From: Candidatus Bathyarchaeota archaeon
GTDB lineage: Archaea > Thermoproteota > Bathyarchaeia > Bathyarchaeales > SOJC01
Direction: 5' to 3'
NCBI GenBank assembly: GCA_023131225.1
Contig: JAGLZW010000009.1
Location: 32,490-96,489, forward strand
DNA: 64,000 bases
Both the position numbers and the translations under genes were made by a program. The notes under the pieces were generated by a model. It ran no database searches and was not told the DNA's origin. It saw nothing but the letters and a program-made list of their open reading frames with translations. This document shows, one piece after another, positions 33,274 through 42,638 of the stretch (positions within the stretch are counted from its first letter, which is position 1; each line of letters starts with the position of its first letter).

Positions 33274-35164
33274 CTCACTTAGAGATCCTGTTTATGGCGT
33301 GGTTCCAATAACTGCTGTTGAGCAAGAAATCCTGAAGTTGCCAATTATGAACCGATTGAAAAACATAAAGCAACTTGGTCTGGCGTATTTGGCGTTTCCT
33401 GGTGCCAACCATACGAGATTCGAGCATTCAGTTGGTGCAATGCACGTAGCTTCTTTGATGGCAACAGCAGTTGAGTTGGACGAGCATCATACAGAAACAA
33501 TAAGGATTGCAGCTCTCCTTCACGATGTCGGACACCCACCTTTTTCACACAGTATAGAATTTGCTTGCAACATGTTCGGGATTTCTGAAATCCCAAATCA
33601 TAAGAAAACAACTTTTCAAATAATAGCTACCGATAAGGAGCTTAATAAAATACTTAAAAAAGCCAAACCTTTGGTTCATACAAAAAATATCGCAAAACTA
33701 GCGGTGGGAACCTTTGAGGAATCTGTAACATTGAAACGCATAATAGATGGTCCAATAGATGCTGATAAAATAGACTATATATTGCGAGACAATCATCATT
33801 GTGGCTTTCCAGTGGCCCTAGACATAAACACCATTAGTGAAATTTTGAAAAAAGACGAGAATTATGGAATTGCTATAACACCGGAGGGACAATCATTTGC
33901 AGAGCAATTATTCATGGGCAGATACCATCTAATATCCAAGATACATCATAACCTGAAAAACAGACTTGGCAATTATCTACTTGCACTAACATTGGAAGAG
34001 GCATGACGTAACACAAAACAAAAAGAACAGATTGCAGATGAACTGACGAAATTATGGACTGACGGAGATTTATTAGCCTTTCTCAAGGAGGCTAAAGAGA
34101 CGTTTCCTGTTTTGAAGAATCACTTGCTAGGTGTTGAAACCTTTCATGAGATCTGCAATTTTGGTTATGCCGACTTAACTCCCTTAGCCCGATATAGTGC
34201 AGCCATTTTCAGTAATTCTCTATCTTTCATCCCAGAGTTATCACACACTTTTAGTAAATGGGTTGAGAAAAAGAGAGTGTTTTTGGATGCTTATCTCGCT
34301 TCACCTCCTGAGATGACTTTAACGATTGGATCCAACTCTTCTCATTACCTAATTGATACTCCGCTCTCAAAAGGTGCACTTGATGCCTCGCTAAAGGAAA
34401 TACACGTTGCTGTATATTCTTTTGAACACATCAACTCGAAAGACATAGACTATGACAAACTTGTTAAGGCATATTCAAAAGAGTTGGATAAAGGCATGGA
34501 TAAAAAAGCAGAAGATTTGATCAAGATCTGGTGGAAGGGGGATAGGAAATCCTTTTGTTTGCATAAGCTCGTTGAGTTAGAGTTAAATCGTAAAACCATC
34601 AAATTGAGGAACAAGAAGGACTTCTCATCTGACTTGATTTTGATCACTGCAAATGCTCTTTATCAATCATTTGTTGATGTCCTTGGGGCTGTTGTATCAG
34701 TTTTTAGTCTGAGCGAGCTAGTAAGAATTCTGAATGATTTGAAGAAGGAAGGCTTTTTCAAGAGAAGTGACGGTTCAGCCATGTCTTTCTATGATATCCC
34801 GCAAACTCCTGCTGGTGGTTTCAGTTTTCCCGCCCAATTCCTTGTCGACATAGAAATGCTTGAAACCTTTGGTCTCATGTACAGGCTTATTAAAGTTCAG
34901 AAATTCGGCGAGAAGTATCAGCAAAAATATCAGATGAGGATTTCGGGTTGGGGAAGGGGGTACTATCAAAGAAATCTGTCAAATGTTCAGGATCTGCTAA
35001 ACCTCTTTACAAGACTCAAAGAATACTTTGTTAAGATTCTGAGTGATCATAAGCAAGATTATGAAAATTACTTTGAAAAAGTGAGGAAAGAGCCCACTAG
35101 TCGGAAGATCGCTACCGAGGCAAAGGAATTAGGGAGGAAGTTGCCAATTAGAGTATTACTTTGA
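33260..35164 (+). pseudogene. SAMHD1-like HD phosphohydrolase, interrupted by one in-frame TGA
   Basis: The N-terminal 248 codons carry an HD domain: HTRFEHSVGAMHVASLM, then AALLHDVGHPPFSHSIEF, then DGPIDADKIDYILRDNHHCG. TGA at 34004-34006 ends this frame. However, the same frame reads on without another stop for 386 codons, as RNTKQKEQIADELTKLW and onward to 35164, and the joined length of about 634 residues suits a large HD protein. CGA (Arg) to TGA is a single-base change. The most likely cases are a nonsense mutation or a sequencing error. Recoding is possible but no selenocysteine signal is apparent. Such enzymes can cleave dNTPs, also in phage defence. Confidence 0.7.
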
Positions 35165-35616
35165 TCGCTATGGCACATTTCCTTAATCTGTATACATAGA
35201 ACAATAATCCATAGAGCTTAAATACAACCGCTCTAAAGTATTAGATATATTACCTTTCTCAATCAGTTATCTTCCTCGCGGAGATATTCTTTGTTCATAA
35301 AACTTGTGCACGCGCGTAGGTTGCGTTCCTATTATGTTTTGACCGATATCGCGCGCAATCGTGCATGCAAGTGATGGAACATTCCAATAAAAGTTGGCGT
35401 TATGTTTAGATAACACTAGTTCCCATGGAGAGTTGTCCCTATTCCTTCTACTAGGCTTCTATCAGTTCGCCCAAATGTCTAAATGTCTGCTTTTTTCCGC
35501 CCGTATCAATTAAAAAAGTCGAATCTCATCAATTATCTCAGAAAGAAACATTGGAAAAGTATGTCATAATGTAAATATAAGTGAATTGATTTAATCTGAG
35601 AAAGAGGCTATCAACA
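35165..35616. other. Gene-free stretch in the island
   Basis: These 452 bases hold no convincing coding frame. An imperfect inverted repeat with alternating G-C tracts lies at 35303-35316 and 35352-35371 (CTTG-TGCACG-CGCG against CGCG-CGTGCA-CAAG with bulges). It probably separates the HD gene from the GHKL gene and may hold the promoter of the latter, near TATAAGTG at 35576-35583. Confidence 0.35.
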
Positions 35617-37641
35617 ATGAGTTTTGAGACCTATGTAATGAAAATTTCACGTACGACAATAGACAAATTGGGTATCAAAATGTATGATAAAGCGTCAGCT
35701 GTTGTGGCTGAACTTATTGCTAATTCTTATGATGCAGATGCCGAACTAGTGACCGTGACAATTCCTCTCAACAGTTGGCTTGCAACAAAAAAGGGAAACG
35801 AAACTGTGGACCGTGGTTTAGAGATTGTTGTAGAAGATGATGGTCATGGGATGCCTCCTGAAGTTATAAACGACTTCTATTTGAAAGTAGGTTCCAATCC
35901 AAGACTAGACGAGAAAAGAGGCCGAAATTCTCTTGAAAAGAAAAGACCAAGAATGGGAAGAAAGGGAATAGGAAAATTGGCTCCCTTTGGTATCTGCAAA
36001 ATAATTGAAGTGAGATCCGCTGGGGGAGAAAGAACTGTTCAAGGATATAAGACAGCTCACTTCATTATGGATTTCGATAAGATACTCAAAGACACAGATT
36101 CACCATATCATCCGGATAGAGGAGAATTTGATGGCAAATACTCAGAACGAAGAGGGACAACGATTATACTTAAAAATTTTAATAGACGCAGAACTCCTGA
36201 TCAAAAAACATTTAACCGACAATTAGCTAGGAGATTCGGTTCGAGATTGCCAGATTTCGAGATTAAAGTCGTCGACACTGCCGCTAAGCATGGGGAAGAA
36301 AATGAATGGATTATTGGCGGTTTAGACTTAGAGATTAATGAAGAGACTCTAATCGAGTTGGAAAAGATCGGCACAGAGGCAGAAGGTTATAAAGACATTC
36401 CGAAGCTAACACTAGAAGATGGTACAGAATTAGCCCTTTCTGGATGGATTGCGTACTCCAAGAAAGCTTACAAAAACCCTGAGATGGCGGGCATCAGAAT
36501 ATACGCTAGAGGCAAAATTGCATCTACGACTAGAGACTTCGGAATCAAATCCGGGTTTACTGGGGAGTACAAGTTAAGGTCTTATCTGATAGGTGAAATT
36601 CTTGCTGATTGGATAGATGAAGACGAGGATGAGGATCTAATTCGAAGTGATAGACAAGATATATTGTGGGAGACAGAGAAAGGAACTGCTCTCAGAAAAT
36701 GGGGGCAGAAAATTTTAAAGATACTAGCGAAAAAAGCGAGGACCCCAATGAGGAAAATCGCTCGTAGGGAATTTATGGAAAAATCGAATTTGGAAGAGGA
36801 AGCGAAGAAGAGATATAAAGACAGTAGAGTAGTAGCTTCAGCTATTGAAGTTGGCAAAACCATTGGTTCTATTGCATCGTTAGACGATTTGCAGGATCCA
36901 GACTATGTTGAAGACCTCAAGGAATTGGTTTTGACATTTGCTCCTCATAAAATGCTTGTAGATAAGCTCCGAGAGGCTGCGAGTGAAGATATTGATAAAC
37001 CTATTACTGCACTAGTCAAACTGTTCAATGATGCAAAGGTAGCGGAAACAGCGTCGCTGGGACAAGTAGTTCAAGAGCGGATACGAATTATCAAGAAGTT
37101 GGAGTTATTACTTGGACCAGGCAAAAAAACTCACGAACGCGATTTGCAGAGATTGTTAGAGGATGCCCCTTGGTTAATTGATCCTCAATGGACTGTTTTG
37201 CAGGCAAACAGACAGTTTGAATCTATGAGAATAGCATTTGAAAGATGGTTCGAAAAGACCTACGGTGCGAAGATTATTACAAGCACTGTCGAGTCTGAAA
37301 CAAGAAGGCCTGATTTTATTATGTTACATGTCGGTAGCAATATCGAAATAGTGGAAATAAAGAATGTGGACCATACATTGGCAGATGAAGAATTCAACAG
37401 AATCTTAACTTACTATGTTGCTGTAGAAGGTTTCATGAATGATAACCCCACATTAAAGAAGCAATTTCCTTTCCTACACATAAGTTTAATCTGCGACAAA
37501 CTTGACCTACAAGAACAAAGTATAAAATTATCTTACAAGAAATTATATGAGGATAACCTTCTTGTAAAAAAGACTTGGGAAGAATTGTTAATCGACACTA
37601 GAAAAGTTCACGAAGCATTCCTTGAAATTGTGGAATCTTAG
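35617..37641 (+). CDS. GHKL (MutL/MORC-like) ATPase fused to a PD-(D/E)XK nuclease
   Basis: This 674-residue protein starts with a Bergerat ATPase fold: N-box AELIANSYDADAE (residues about 31-43), G1 VEDDGHGMPPE (about 73-83) and G2 MGRKGIGKLAPFG (about 112-124). The middle is charged and helical. The C-terminus, from about residue 510, has RRPDFIMLHVG followed by IEIVEIKN, the PD...(D/E)xK pattern of restriction-like nucleases. Published analyses describe MutL/MORC-type ATPases with nuclease domains in restriction-modification operons. Here it converges on an m5C methyltransferase pair with a 1-base gap, so I infer it is the restriction component. Confidence 0.75.
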   Translation: MSFETYVMKISRTTIDKLGIKMYDKASAVVAELIANSYDADAELVTVTIPLNSWLATKKGNETVDRGLEIVVEDDGHGMPPEVINDFYLKVGSNPRLDEKRGRNSLEKKRPRMGRKGIGKLAPFGICKIIEVRSAGGERTVQGYKTAHFIMDFDKILKDTDSPYHPDRGEFDGKYSERRGTTIILKNFNRRRTPDQKTFNRQLARRFGSRLPDFEIKVVDTAAKHGEENEWIIGGLDLEINEETLIELEKIGTEAEGYKDIPKLTLEDGTELALSGWIAYSKKAYKNPEMAGIRIYARGKIASTTRDFGIKSGFTGEYKLRSYLIGEILADWIDEDEDEDLIRSDRQDILWETEKGTALRKWGQKILKILAKKARTPMRKIARREFMEKSNLEEEAKKRYKDSRVVASAIEVGKTIGSIASLDDLQDPDYVEDLKELVLTFAPHKMLVDKLREAASEDIDKPITALVKLFNDAKVAETASLGQVVQERIRIIKKLELLLGPGKKTHERDLQRLLEDAPWLIDPQWTVLQANRQFESMRIAFERWFEKTYGAKIITSTVESETRRPDFIMLHVGSNIEIVEIKNVDHTLADEEFNRILTYYVAVEGFMNDNPTLKKQFPFLHISLICDKLDLQEQSIKLSYKKLYEDNLLVKKTWEELLIDTRKVHEAFLEIVES

Positions 37642-37642
37642 T

Positions 37643-38305
37643 TTATCTTGTGTAATTACATATCAAGCAAATAGGACATTTCTCACAATGTGGTGTCTTC
37701 TTGCAAACTATAGCGGCAAAATCAAGAAGAGCTTCATTGTATTGTTGTCCTAAACCTGGTGGTACAATTTCAGCAGCAAATCGCCATAAAGCTTCATCTT
37801 CACTAGGCCTTTTCTTGAAGTTCGAACCATGGAAAACTCTTGATAGGACACGTGCCACATTCACATCCACGATAGAAACGTCCTTGCCGAAGCCAAAACA
37901 CAAGATGGCTCTTGCTGTGTAAGGCCCTACACCGGGAAGCTTAACCAATTCGTCTTCCTGGTCTGGAATTCTGCCATTATATCTATCACGCACTTCTTTC
38001 ATAAGTGACGTGAGCCATTCGACCCTTTTCTTCAATCCCATAGGATGAAAAAACTTCCCAAGACCCTCGACATCGGCTTTCGCTATACTCTCAGGTGAAG
38101 GAAAATTCTCAACGAGTTTCGGAAAAAACTTTGCAACACGATTTGCCGGTGTTCTTTGTAGTAGAATTTCGACCAACAACACCTTGTACGGAGTTCTGTC
38201 TTCTCTCCATGGAAACGACCTTCTGTTTTTCTCGCCCCAATCGAGTATTAGTTGGACAAAACGGGTTTCTTTATTTTTGGGATTCTTGTCAGCAATGCGG
38301 CTCAC
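37643..38305 (-). CDS. HhH-GPD DNA glycosylase, probably T:G mismatch type
   Basis: The 220-residue protein is a MutY/EndoIII-family glycosylase. The helix-hairpin-helix reads KLPGVGPYTARAILCFGFGK, followed by the catalytic aspartate in SIVDVNVARVL (Asp147). At the position of the EndoIII lysine it has tyrosine (Tyr129), as in Mig.MthI-type thymine glycosylases that repair T:G mismatches from deaminated 5-methylcytosine. Four cysteines (201, 207, 210, 216) can hold a 4Fe-4S cluster, with C-x5-C in place of the usual C-x6-C and an extra Cys213. It follows the cytosine methyltransferase gene by 12 bases, as expected for that job. Confidence 0.85.
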   Translation of the reverse strand: MSRIADKNPKNKETRFVQLILDWGEKNRRSFPWREDRTPYKVLLVEILLQRTPANRVAKFFPKLVENFPSPESIAKADVEGLGKFFHPMGLKKRVEWLTSLMKEVRDRYNGRIPDQEDELVKLPGVGPYTARAILCFGFGKDVSIVDVNVARVLSRVFHGSNFKKRPSEDEALWRFAAEIVPPGLGQQYNEALLDFAAIVCKKTPHCEKCPICLICNYTR

Positions 38306-38317
38306 TTGTTTATCTTC

Positions 38318-39412
38318 CTATTGAGGATGGATGGATCTTCCTACAGCAATTGCTAGTGTAGGAGGCATCGCATTACCAATTTGCCACGTTATTGATTCCT
38401 TAGTGCCAACAAAGCTATAACGGTCTTCGAAGCTTTGAAGACGGGCTGCTTCCCTTGGAGTTATGCCTCTGTCCTGGTCTGGATGAATAAAACGACCACA
38501 AGCAGGAACGACGCAACGAGAAGTAATCGTAGGAGACGGTTTTGACCAGATCATTCTTCCATATACGCTTTCCGCTCCTCCACCACTCATCTTCTTATGA
38601 CACGGTAACCACAGATGTTTCGGGAGGTCCTTTCTACTTCCACCATTTTTGGGTATGTTTTTAATAATTGTGAGCGCGTTTTCTCCGTGGTCTGTGGCTT
38701 CGTGGAGGGGAATCGAGACATGTTTCTCACCACTATTGAGTGAAGGCAAGTCTGCTATTGTGTCCTCCACAGTTACCCAGTTCAATAAACGCTCGTCTTT
38801 TGCTCGACTCGGATCTGCGTGTGTCTCATGTGGGAGAAGTGGGATAAGGTAGTCGGTTATTGCCTCTTCTCTCGCGAAGATGAGAATCAATCTTTTTCTT
38901 TGCTGAGGGACGCCGAAGTTGGCCGCATTCAACATTTTCCCTATTGGGAAGTAGCGATGTTTCTTCAGCTTTCTAATGAACTTCCTAAGAAACTTCTTTC
39001 CCCTTTCATGTGTTATCCCAGGCACATTTTCAAATATGACCATCCGGGGAAAGATCTCGACGATTCGTTCTGCGAATACCATTAACAAGTCGTCTCTGTG
39101 GTCTGACGAGTCCCCCTTTCTAGTTCTTCGGAGCGAACTGAACCCTTGACAGGGCGGACATCCCACTACGACATCAACCTCGCCTCTCTTCAGTCCAGTC
39201 ATTCTCAGGATTTGGTCGCCAGTTACGTTTCTGAGGTCGTCTTCTATTGGTTGAACACCTACATTCATCGCATACGTCTCACACGCTGAATGATCTATGT
39301 CCACAGCCGCTACTATCTTGAAGCCAGCTTCCTTGAATCCCAAGGACGCTCCGCCGCATCCTGAGTACAAATCGATTAAAGTTGGCTTTGGACACATTTT
39401 TCGTCGCCCCAT
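38318..39412 (-). CDS. DNA (cytosine-5) methyltransferase
   Basis: The product has about 364 residues and all main C5-methyltransferase motifs: motif I LIDLYSGCGGASLGFKEAGF, motif IV VVGCPPCQGFSSLRR with the catalytic cysteine, motif VI FENVPGI, motif VIII QQRKRLILIFA, and motif X QIGNAMPPTLAIAVG. The variable target-recognition part lies between VIII and IX, so the recognition site cannot be read. It protects DNA from a cognate nuclease, here likely the GHKL-nuclease. It is first in a two-gene operon with the glycosylase. Starts at 39424, 39412 or 39397 are all possible. Confidence 0.9.
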   Translation of the reverse strand: MGRRKMCPKPTLIDLYSGCGGASLGFKEAGFKIVAAVDIDHSACETYAMNVGVQPIEDDLRNVTGDQILRMTGLKRGEVDVVVGCPPCQGFSSLRRTRKGDSSDHRDDLLMVFAERIVEIFPRMVIFENVPGITHERGKKFLRKFIRKLKKHRYFPIGKMLNAANFGVPQQRKRLILIFAREEAITDYLIPLLPHETHADPSRAKDERLLNWVTVEDTIADLPSLNSGEKHVSIPLHEATDHGENALTIIKNIPKNGGSRKDLPKHLWLPCHKKMSGGGAESVYGRMIWSKPSPTITSRCVVPACGRFIHPDQDRGITPREAARLQSFEDRYSFVGTKESITWQIGNAMPPTLAIAVGRSIHPQ

Positions 39413-39489
39413 CTGCGAAAACATTCAACTTGCATATATGACATAAATAAGAAAATAAATCCTTTGTACATCTTCTCACTCAGGGAAAC

Positions 39490-39753
39490 CTAAAGCTTTA
39501 AGACATTTGATAGATTGATTGTTGTCTTGGCTTGTTTCGGGTCTAATGTTAGGCCTTCCCACAGTTTGTGAACCACGTTATTTCTCATCCTTCTAACTTC
39601 CATCATTATAGTATACGTTGGATAATCTATGAGCCCAGATGCGAATAAGAACATGATAATTTGCTCTAATCCAAGACGGTCAAATCTTTGTGGTTTTATC
39701 TTACCCTCGAAATGAGCCCGCAACTTCCATTGTCCTATAGTTTCAAGAAGCAT
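39490..39753 (-). CDS. HEPN-like small protein
   Basis: In the 87-residue protein the segment YTIMMEVRRMRNNVVHKLWE contains R-x4-H (RNNVVH), the active-site pattern of HEPN ribonucleases, in the helical setting usual for them ('lR..RN.vvH'). The N-terminal half is helical as well (GQWKLRAHFEGKIKPQ, LGLEQIIMFLFASGLIDYPT). HEPN proteins are common RNase toxins in defence islands and toxin-antitoxin pairs. It is last in a minus-strand run of four genes, and no MNT partner is seen. Confidence 0.5.
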   Translation of the reverse strand: MLLETIGQWKLRAHFEGKIKPQRFDRLGLEQIIMFLFASGLIDYPTYTIMMEVRRMRNNVVHKLWEGLTLDPKQAKTTINLSNVLKL

Positions 39754-39827
39754 AGCGTAAAGTTGCTCTTTAATTTTTCAATTAGATAGAAAACATACTA
39801 AAGAATAAAAATGGCTCAGATGTTTCT

Positions 39828-40031
39828 TTAAGCCAAAAACAGTCTGTGTAATTGTATAGCGACCCCTAGGACCAGTAAGATCGAAGCTATAAGAGCAAAA
39901 CGCCTCTCAAACTTTAGGCGAACTGAAAGGTCGACGTCAGAACTTCTGACCCATACTAAACCTATTGCTAATAGTGCGATGCCAACCTGTGATATGATGT
40001 TTCCGAGATAAAACCACAAATCAATGTTCAT
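39828..40031 (-). CDS. Small two-helix membrane protein
   Basis: The 67-residue protein has two membrane helices, FYLGNIISQVGIALLAIGLV and FALIASILLVLGVAIQLH, joined by a charged loop (RSSDVDLSVRLKFERR). Its start overlaps the stop of the previous gene by 4 bases, so the two are translationally coupled. In an island context it might be a membrane effector or an anchor; this is inference. Confidence 0.55.
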   Translation of the reverse strand: MNIDLWFYLGNIISQVGIALLAIGLVWVRSSDVDLSVRLKFERRFALIASILLVLGVAIQLHRLFLA

Positions 40032-40810
40032 ACTTCATCGCTTAACTCCCATAAGACAACATCTTTTACAAGACAATCGATTGATTCAAGATCTAGTCTC
40101 CGCTCGAGATCTGAAAGCTGAACTAACGCCACGTTTTTAGCAAAAACATCTAGGGGTACGTGCAGAGCTAAACTGTTTAACCTCTCCTCATATGTTTTAA
40201 CCTGCCTTTTTAAAAGAAAAAGACTTTTCCAATCATGAATTAACCTATAGTTTTCTGCGAACTTGGGGTATCTTTTAGAGAGTCTCTCCACTGCACTTAT
40301 GAAAGCATTCTGTGCAGCATCAAAGCCAAAACCCTGCATGTAATGACGAGGATGATGAAAAAGGTCGTATGTAAAGTCTCTAGGTCTAAAGGCTCGCCAT
40401 ATAACATCAGCTACGACTTTTTCTATCACCCTTCTGGCCTTTTCAGGAATGCCTCTCCATGCAGAAGGCACGCTCCATACAATTTTCAGAAGCCCGGTAT
40501 GATCTATAGATAAGTGAAGGGATTCTTCAGCACAATGTTTAGCTACTTCTTCAACATTGAACATGCCAGTAGAGGGAGAAAAATCGACAGTTTGTGCTCG
40601 TATCTCATATGCTTCGTCCTCAATTCCGCTTGCTAACCAAAGGTATCTGAAGTCGTAACTAATTGCACTTTCCGTCGTTCGTTTTTTAACTTTGTCAACC
40701 ATATGCTTAGTCTTCATAAACCTAATTCTGTCACTAATCCTCGTAATATTTTCAGAAGAAAAAGGAAGAGGTGATACTAGAACGTGATGTGCCTTAACAT
40801 ACGGCATCAT
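40028..40810 (-). CDS. Island protein of unknown function (260 residues)
   Basis: No family is recognised. The protein is soluble, rich in aromatic and charged residues, e.g. SISYDFRYLWLASGIEDE-like stretches, KIVWSVPSAWRGIPEKARRV and FRPRDFTYDLFHHPRHYMQG. The C-terminal third is helical (RLIHDWKSLFLLKRQVKTYE). AGGAGA lies 5 to 8 bases before the paired ATGs at 40805-40810. It is coupled to the small membrane gene downstream (4-base overlap) and 13 bases from the winged-helix gene upstream. Confidence 0.5.
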   Translation of the reverse strand: MMPYVKAHHVLVSPLPFSSENITRISDRIRFMKTKHMVDKVKKRTTESAISYDFRYLWLASGIEDEAYEIRAQTVDFSPSTGMFNVEEVAKHCAEESLHLSIDHTGLLKIVWSVPSAWRGIPEKARRVIEKVVADVIWRAFRPRDFTYDLFHHPRHYMQGFGFDAAQNAFISAVERLSKRYPKFAENYRLIHDWKSLFLLKRQVKTYEERLNSLALHVPLDVFAKNVALVQLSDLERRLDLESIDCLVKDVVLWELSDEV

Positions 40811-40823
40811 ATGCTTCTCCTAG

Positions 40824-41303
40824 TCACAGCTTCTCGATCACTTTCCCTTGAGACTTGTCCCATTTGTTGGCATATCTCTGTAATAGCTTCATTACGGAGT
40901 TTGAAGGGTCTTTTGAAACGTTTGCTACGTCGAAGACTGCCTTTTTTTGTTTCGTGGTCCAGTGACCAGTGGCTATAAGTCCTAACTCTTTACCCTTGTC
41001 AGTAAGCTCGTAAAGATTATGTCCTGAAGCACCATATAGTTCTTCTATTTTTTCGGTAAGGTATCCTGCATCTCTTAACCAGTCCAAGTCCTCTCTTAGA
41101 TCATCGTCGTCGGGTCCAGCATAACAATTACTACTAAAGCCATAGGAAAATATCTGAGGAAGTTTTCTAGGCTCCGTTCGACCTGCTTTGGAAAGAGCAT
41201 ATACGACAATCTTAAAGCGTTTCCATGAATATGCTTTTGCTCCACAGGCAAGAATGAATGCGCATAAATTGCCCAGATCATCGAACTTATATTCTTTGGA
41301 CAT
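40824..41303 (-). CDS. Winged-helix protein, first gene of the unknown island operon
   Basis: The product has about 159 residues. DDLREDLDWLRDAGYLTEKI followed by NLYELTDKGKELG is a typical winged-helix recognition helix and wing, similar to PadR- or PhoU-unrelated archaeal regulators. The part before it (LCAFILACGAKAYSWKRFKI) is helical. GGGGAAC precedes the ATG at 41303, and a longer frame to 41399 adds only a lysine-rich leader. It probably regulates, or works with, the three genes that follow. Confidence 0.5.
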   Translation of the reverse strand: MSKEYKFDDLGNLCAFILACGAKAYSWKRFKIVVYALSKAGRTEPRKLPQIFSYGFSSNCYAGPDDDDLREDLDWLRDAGYLTEKIEELYGASGHNLYELTDKGKELGLIATGHWTTKQKKAVFDVANVSKDPSNSVMKLLQRYANKWDKSQGKVIEKL

Positions 41304-41437
41304 TCTGTTCCCCTTTTTTCGTCTAGCTTTCAATAGGTTATTCTTTTCCTTAAATAAGTTTTTATGTTTCTTAATTAAAATATTTAACTGATTCTGCATA
41401 TGTATCGGTGAAATAGGAAGGCATAGGAGGTCGAGTG

Positions 41438-42016
41438 ATGAAAAAAGGCTTTAAATCACTTGAGGAGCAGCAACTTAAGCAAAGGCTTGCGAAGGTATGT
41501 AGGCTTCTCTTTAGAATGGGATTAGTTGCGCATGCTGAGGGAAATGTGAGTTGCAGGATAGGACAAAGCCAATTTTTTATAAAGAAAAGTGGCTGTACTT
41601 TTAGGGCAATGAAGCCAGAAAATTTCGTTTTGATTGATGAGAAAGGTATTTCACTAACTAGCGGTGAGCCTTCAACGGAAAAACTTCTTCATCTAGAAAT
41701 CTACAAACATATGCCGGAAGCAAATTTTGTTATACATACGCACCCTCCAAACGTGATTAGAGTGTCCTCCACTCAGATAGATACCCTAAGACTCCCTAGG
41801 GAAAGCCATGCCTTTCCGATCACTGGCGATATTCCTATCATAGGTCCCTTTAAGGCGGGTACTCATAAATTAGCGCTCGAAGCCGCCAAAGCCTTGAAGA
41901 AAAAGAATGCAAGAGCTGTAGTTTTAAGGGGACATGGCCTCTCAGTGGTCTGCCCAACTTTAGAGGAGGCATTTGACCTTACAGTTTTTATAGAGAAGGT
42001 AGCACTCCTAAAGTGA
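41438..42016 (+). CDS. Class II aldolase / adducin-family enzyme
   Basis: The product has about 192 residues. AGGAGG at 41425-41430 fixes the ATG at 41438. Zn-site motifs are present: VIHTHPPNVIR with two histidines and VVLRGHGLSVV with the third, plus GNVSCR and the catalytic glutamate in STEKLLHLEIY. This is the L-fuculose-phosphate aldolase/5-methylthioribulose group. In archaea such enzymes often supply DHAP-type aldol cleavage or act in purine salvage by-product handling. The exact substrate is not fixed. Confidence 0.85.
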   Translation: MKKGFKSLEEQQLKQRLAKVCRLLFRMGLVAHAEGNVSCRIGQSQFFIKKSGCTFRAMKPENFVLIDEKGISLTSGEPSTEKLLHLEIYKHMPEANFVIHTHPPNVIRVSSTQIDTLRLPRESHAFPITGDIPIIGPFKAGTHKLALEAAKALKKKNARAVVLRGHGLSVVCPTLEEAFDLTVFIEKVALLK

Positions 42017-42638
42017 TGCTAAACTCGATCGATCAATAGAAAGCGAGGATGCGGAGCATTTTAGCCAGCTTTAGGCTGGCATTGTCAACTCAGTTGTCGA
42101 ACGAGAAGAAGGAAATAGCCCATAAGTGTCGCCACGATAATTATGCTCACAGGTTATACGACTTTGAACCGTGCGCTGACCTTTACCCTTCTTTCAACCA
42201 TGACTCCAATGCTTTGATTGCTAAACGTTGGTCAAGGTTTAGATGAGACCGCGGATGTCTGCACTGACAGAAAATGCAACATGGAGAAAACCGTTAGCCT
42301 CAGTTTGCAACACACATCTCACTTACGCACCAGTATCCCCTTATCAAATTGCCAATCAAGAAACTTTGATGCATGCATACATGCCATATACTTGCACGCC
42401 CACTTGCAAAGAAAACAACGATGCTTACAAAATTAGTAGCAATTTTAGACTTACAAAAAAACAGAGAATTTAGTCGAAAATTAAAGCCTTCTTCTTTTGA
42501 TATGGGCTAATTATTTTGGCTTTGAAGAGAATTCAGTGTGTGTTCTTAAAAGAAACCCTCTAAAATATTCGGATACTATGGCAAATTTTTTATGTATTAT
42601 CATAGCAACCATAATACATTGTTATGGAGGAAGAAATA
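42017..42638. other. Long gene-free stretch after the aldolase
   Basis: About 600 bases have no supported coding frame. A perfect hairpin, GCCAGC-TTTAG-GCTGGC, lies at 42064-42080, shortly after the aldolase stop. The rest shows no tRNA, no repeat array and no ribosome-binding site. It could be eroded coding DNA at the right-hand border of the island. Confidence 0.35.

Noticed and set aside
34004..34006. TGA as a selenocysteine codon
   Set aside because: The flanking residues (LEEA and RNTKQK) are not a redox context and no SECIS-like hairpin was noticed; an Arg-to-stop change is simpler.
35303..35371. Imperfect GC-rich inverted repeat before the GHKL gene
   Set aside because: Arms match only with bulges and there is no companion element; noted in the gap entry but too weak as a site of its own.
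41438..42016. Aldolase as part of the defence island
   Set aside because: It has an ordinary metabolic family, a strong ribosome-binding site and opposite orientation; it marks the border and not the cargo.
42236..42266. Possible C/D-box small RNA (GATGAGA followed by CTGA)
   Set aside because: The boxes are only about 20 bases apart and no second box pair or terminal stem is seen; chance is enough to explain it.
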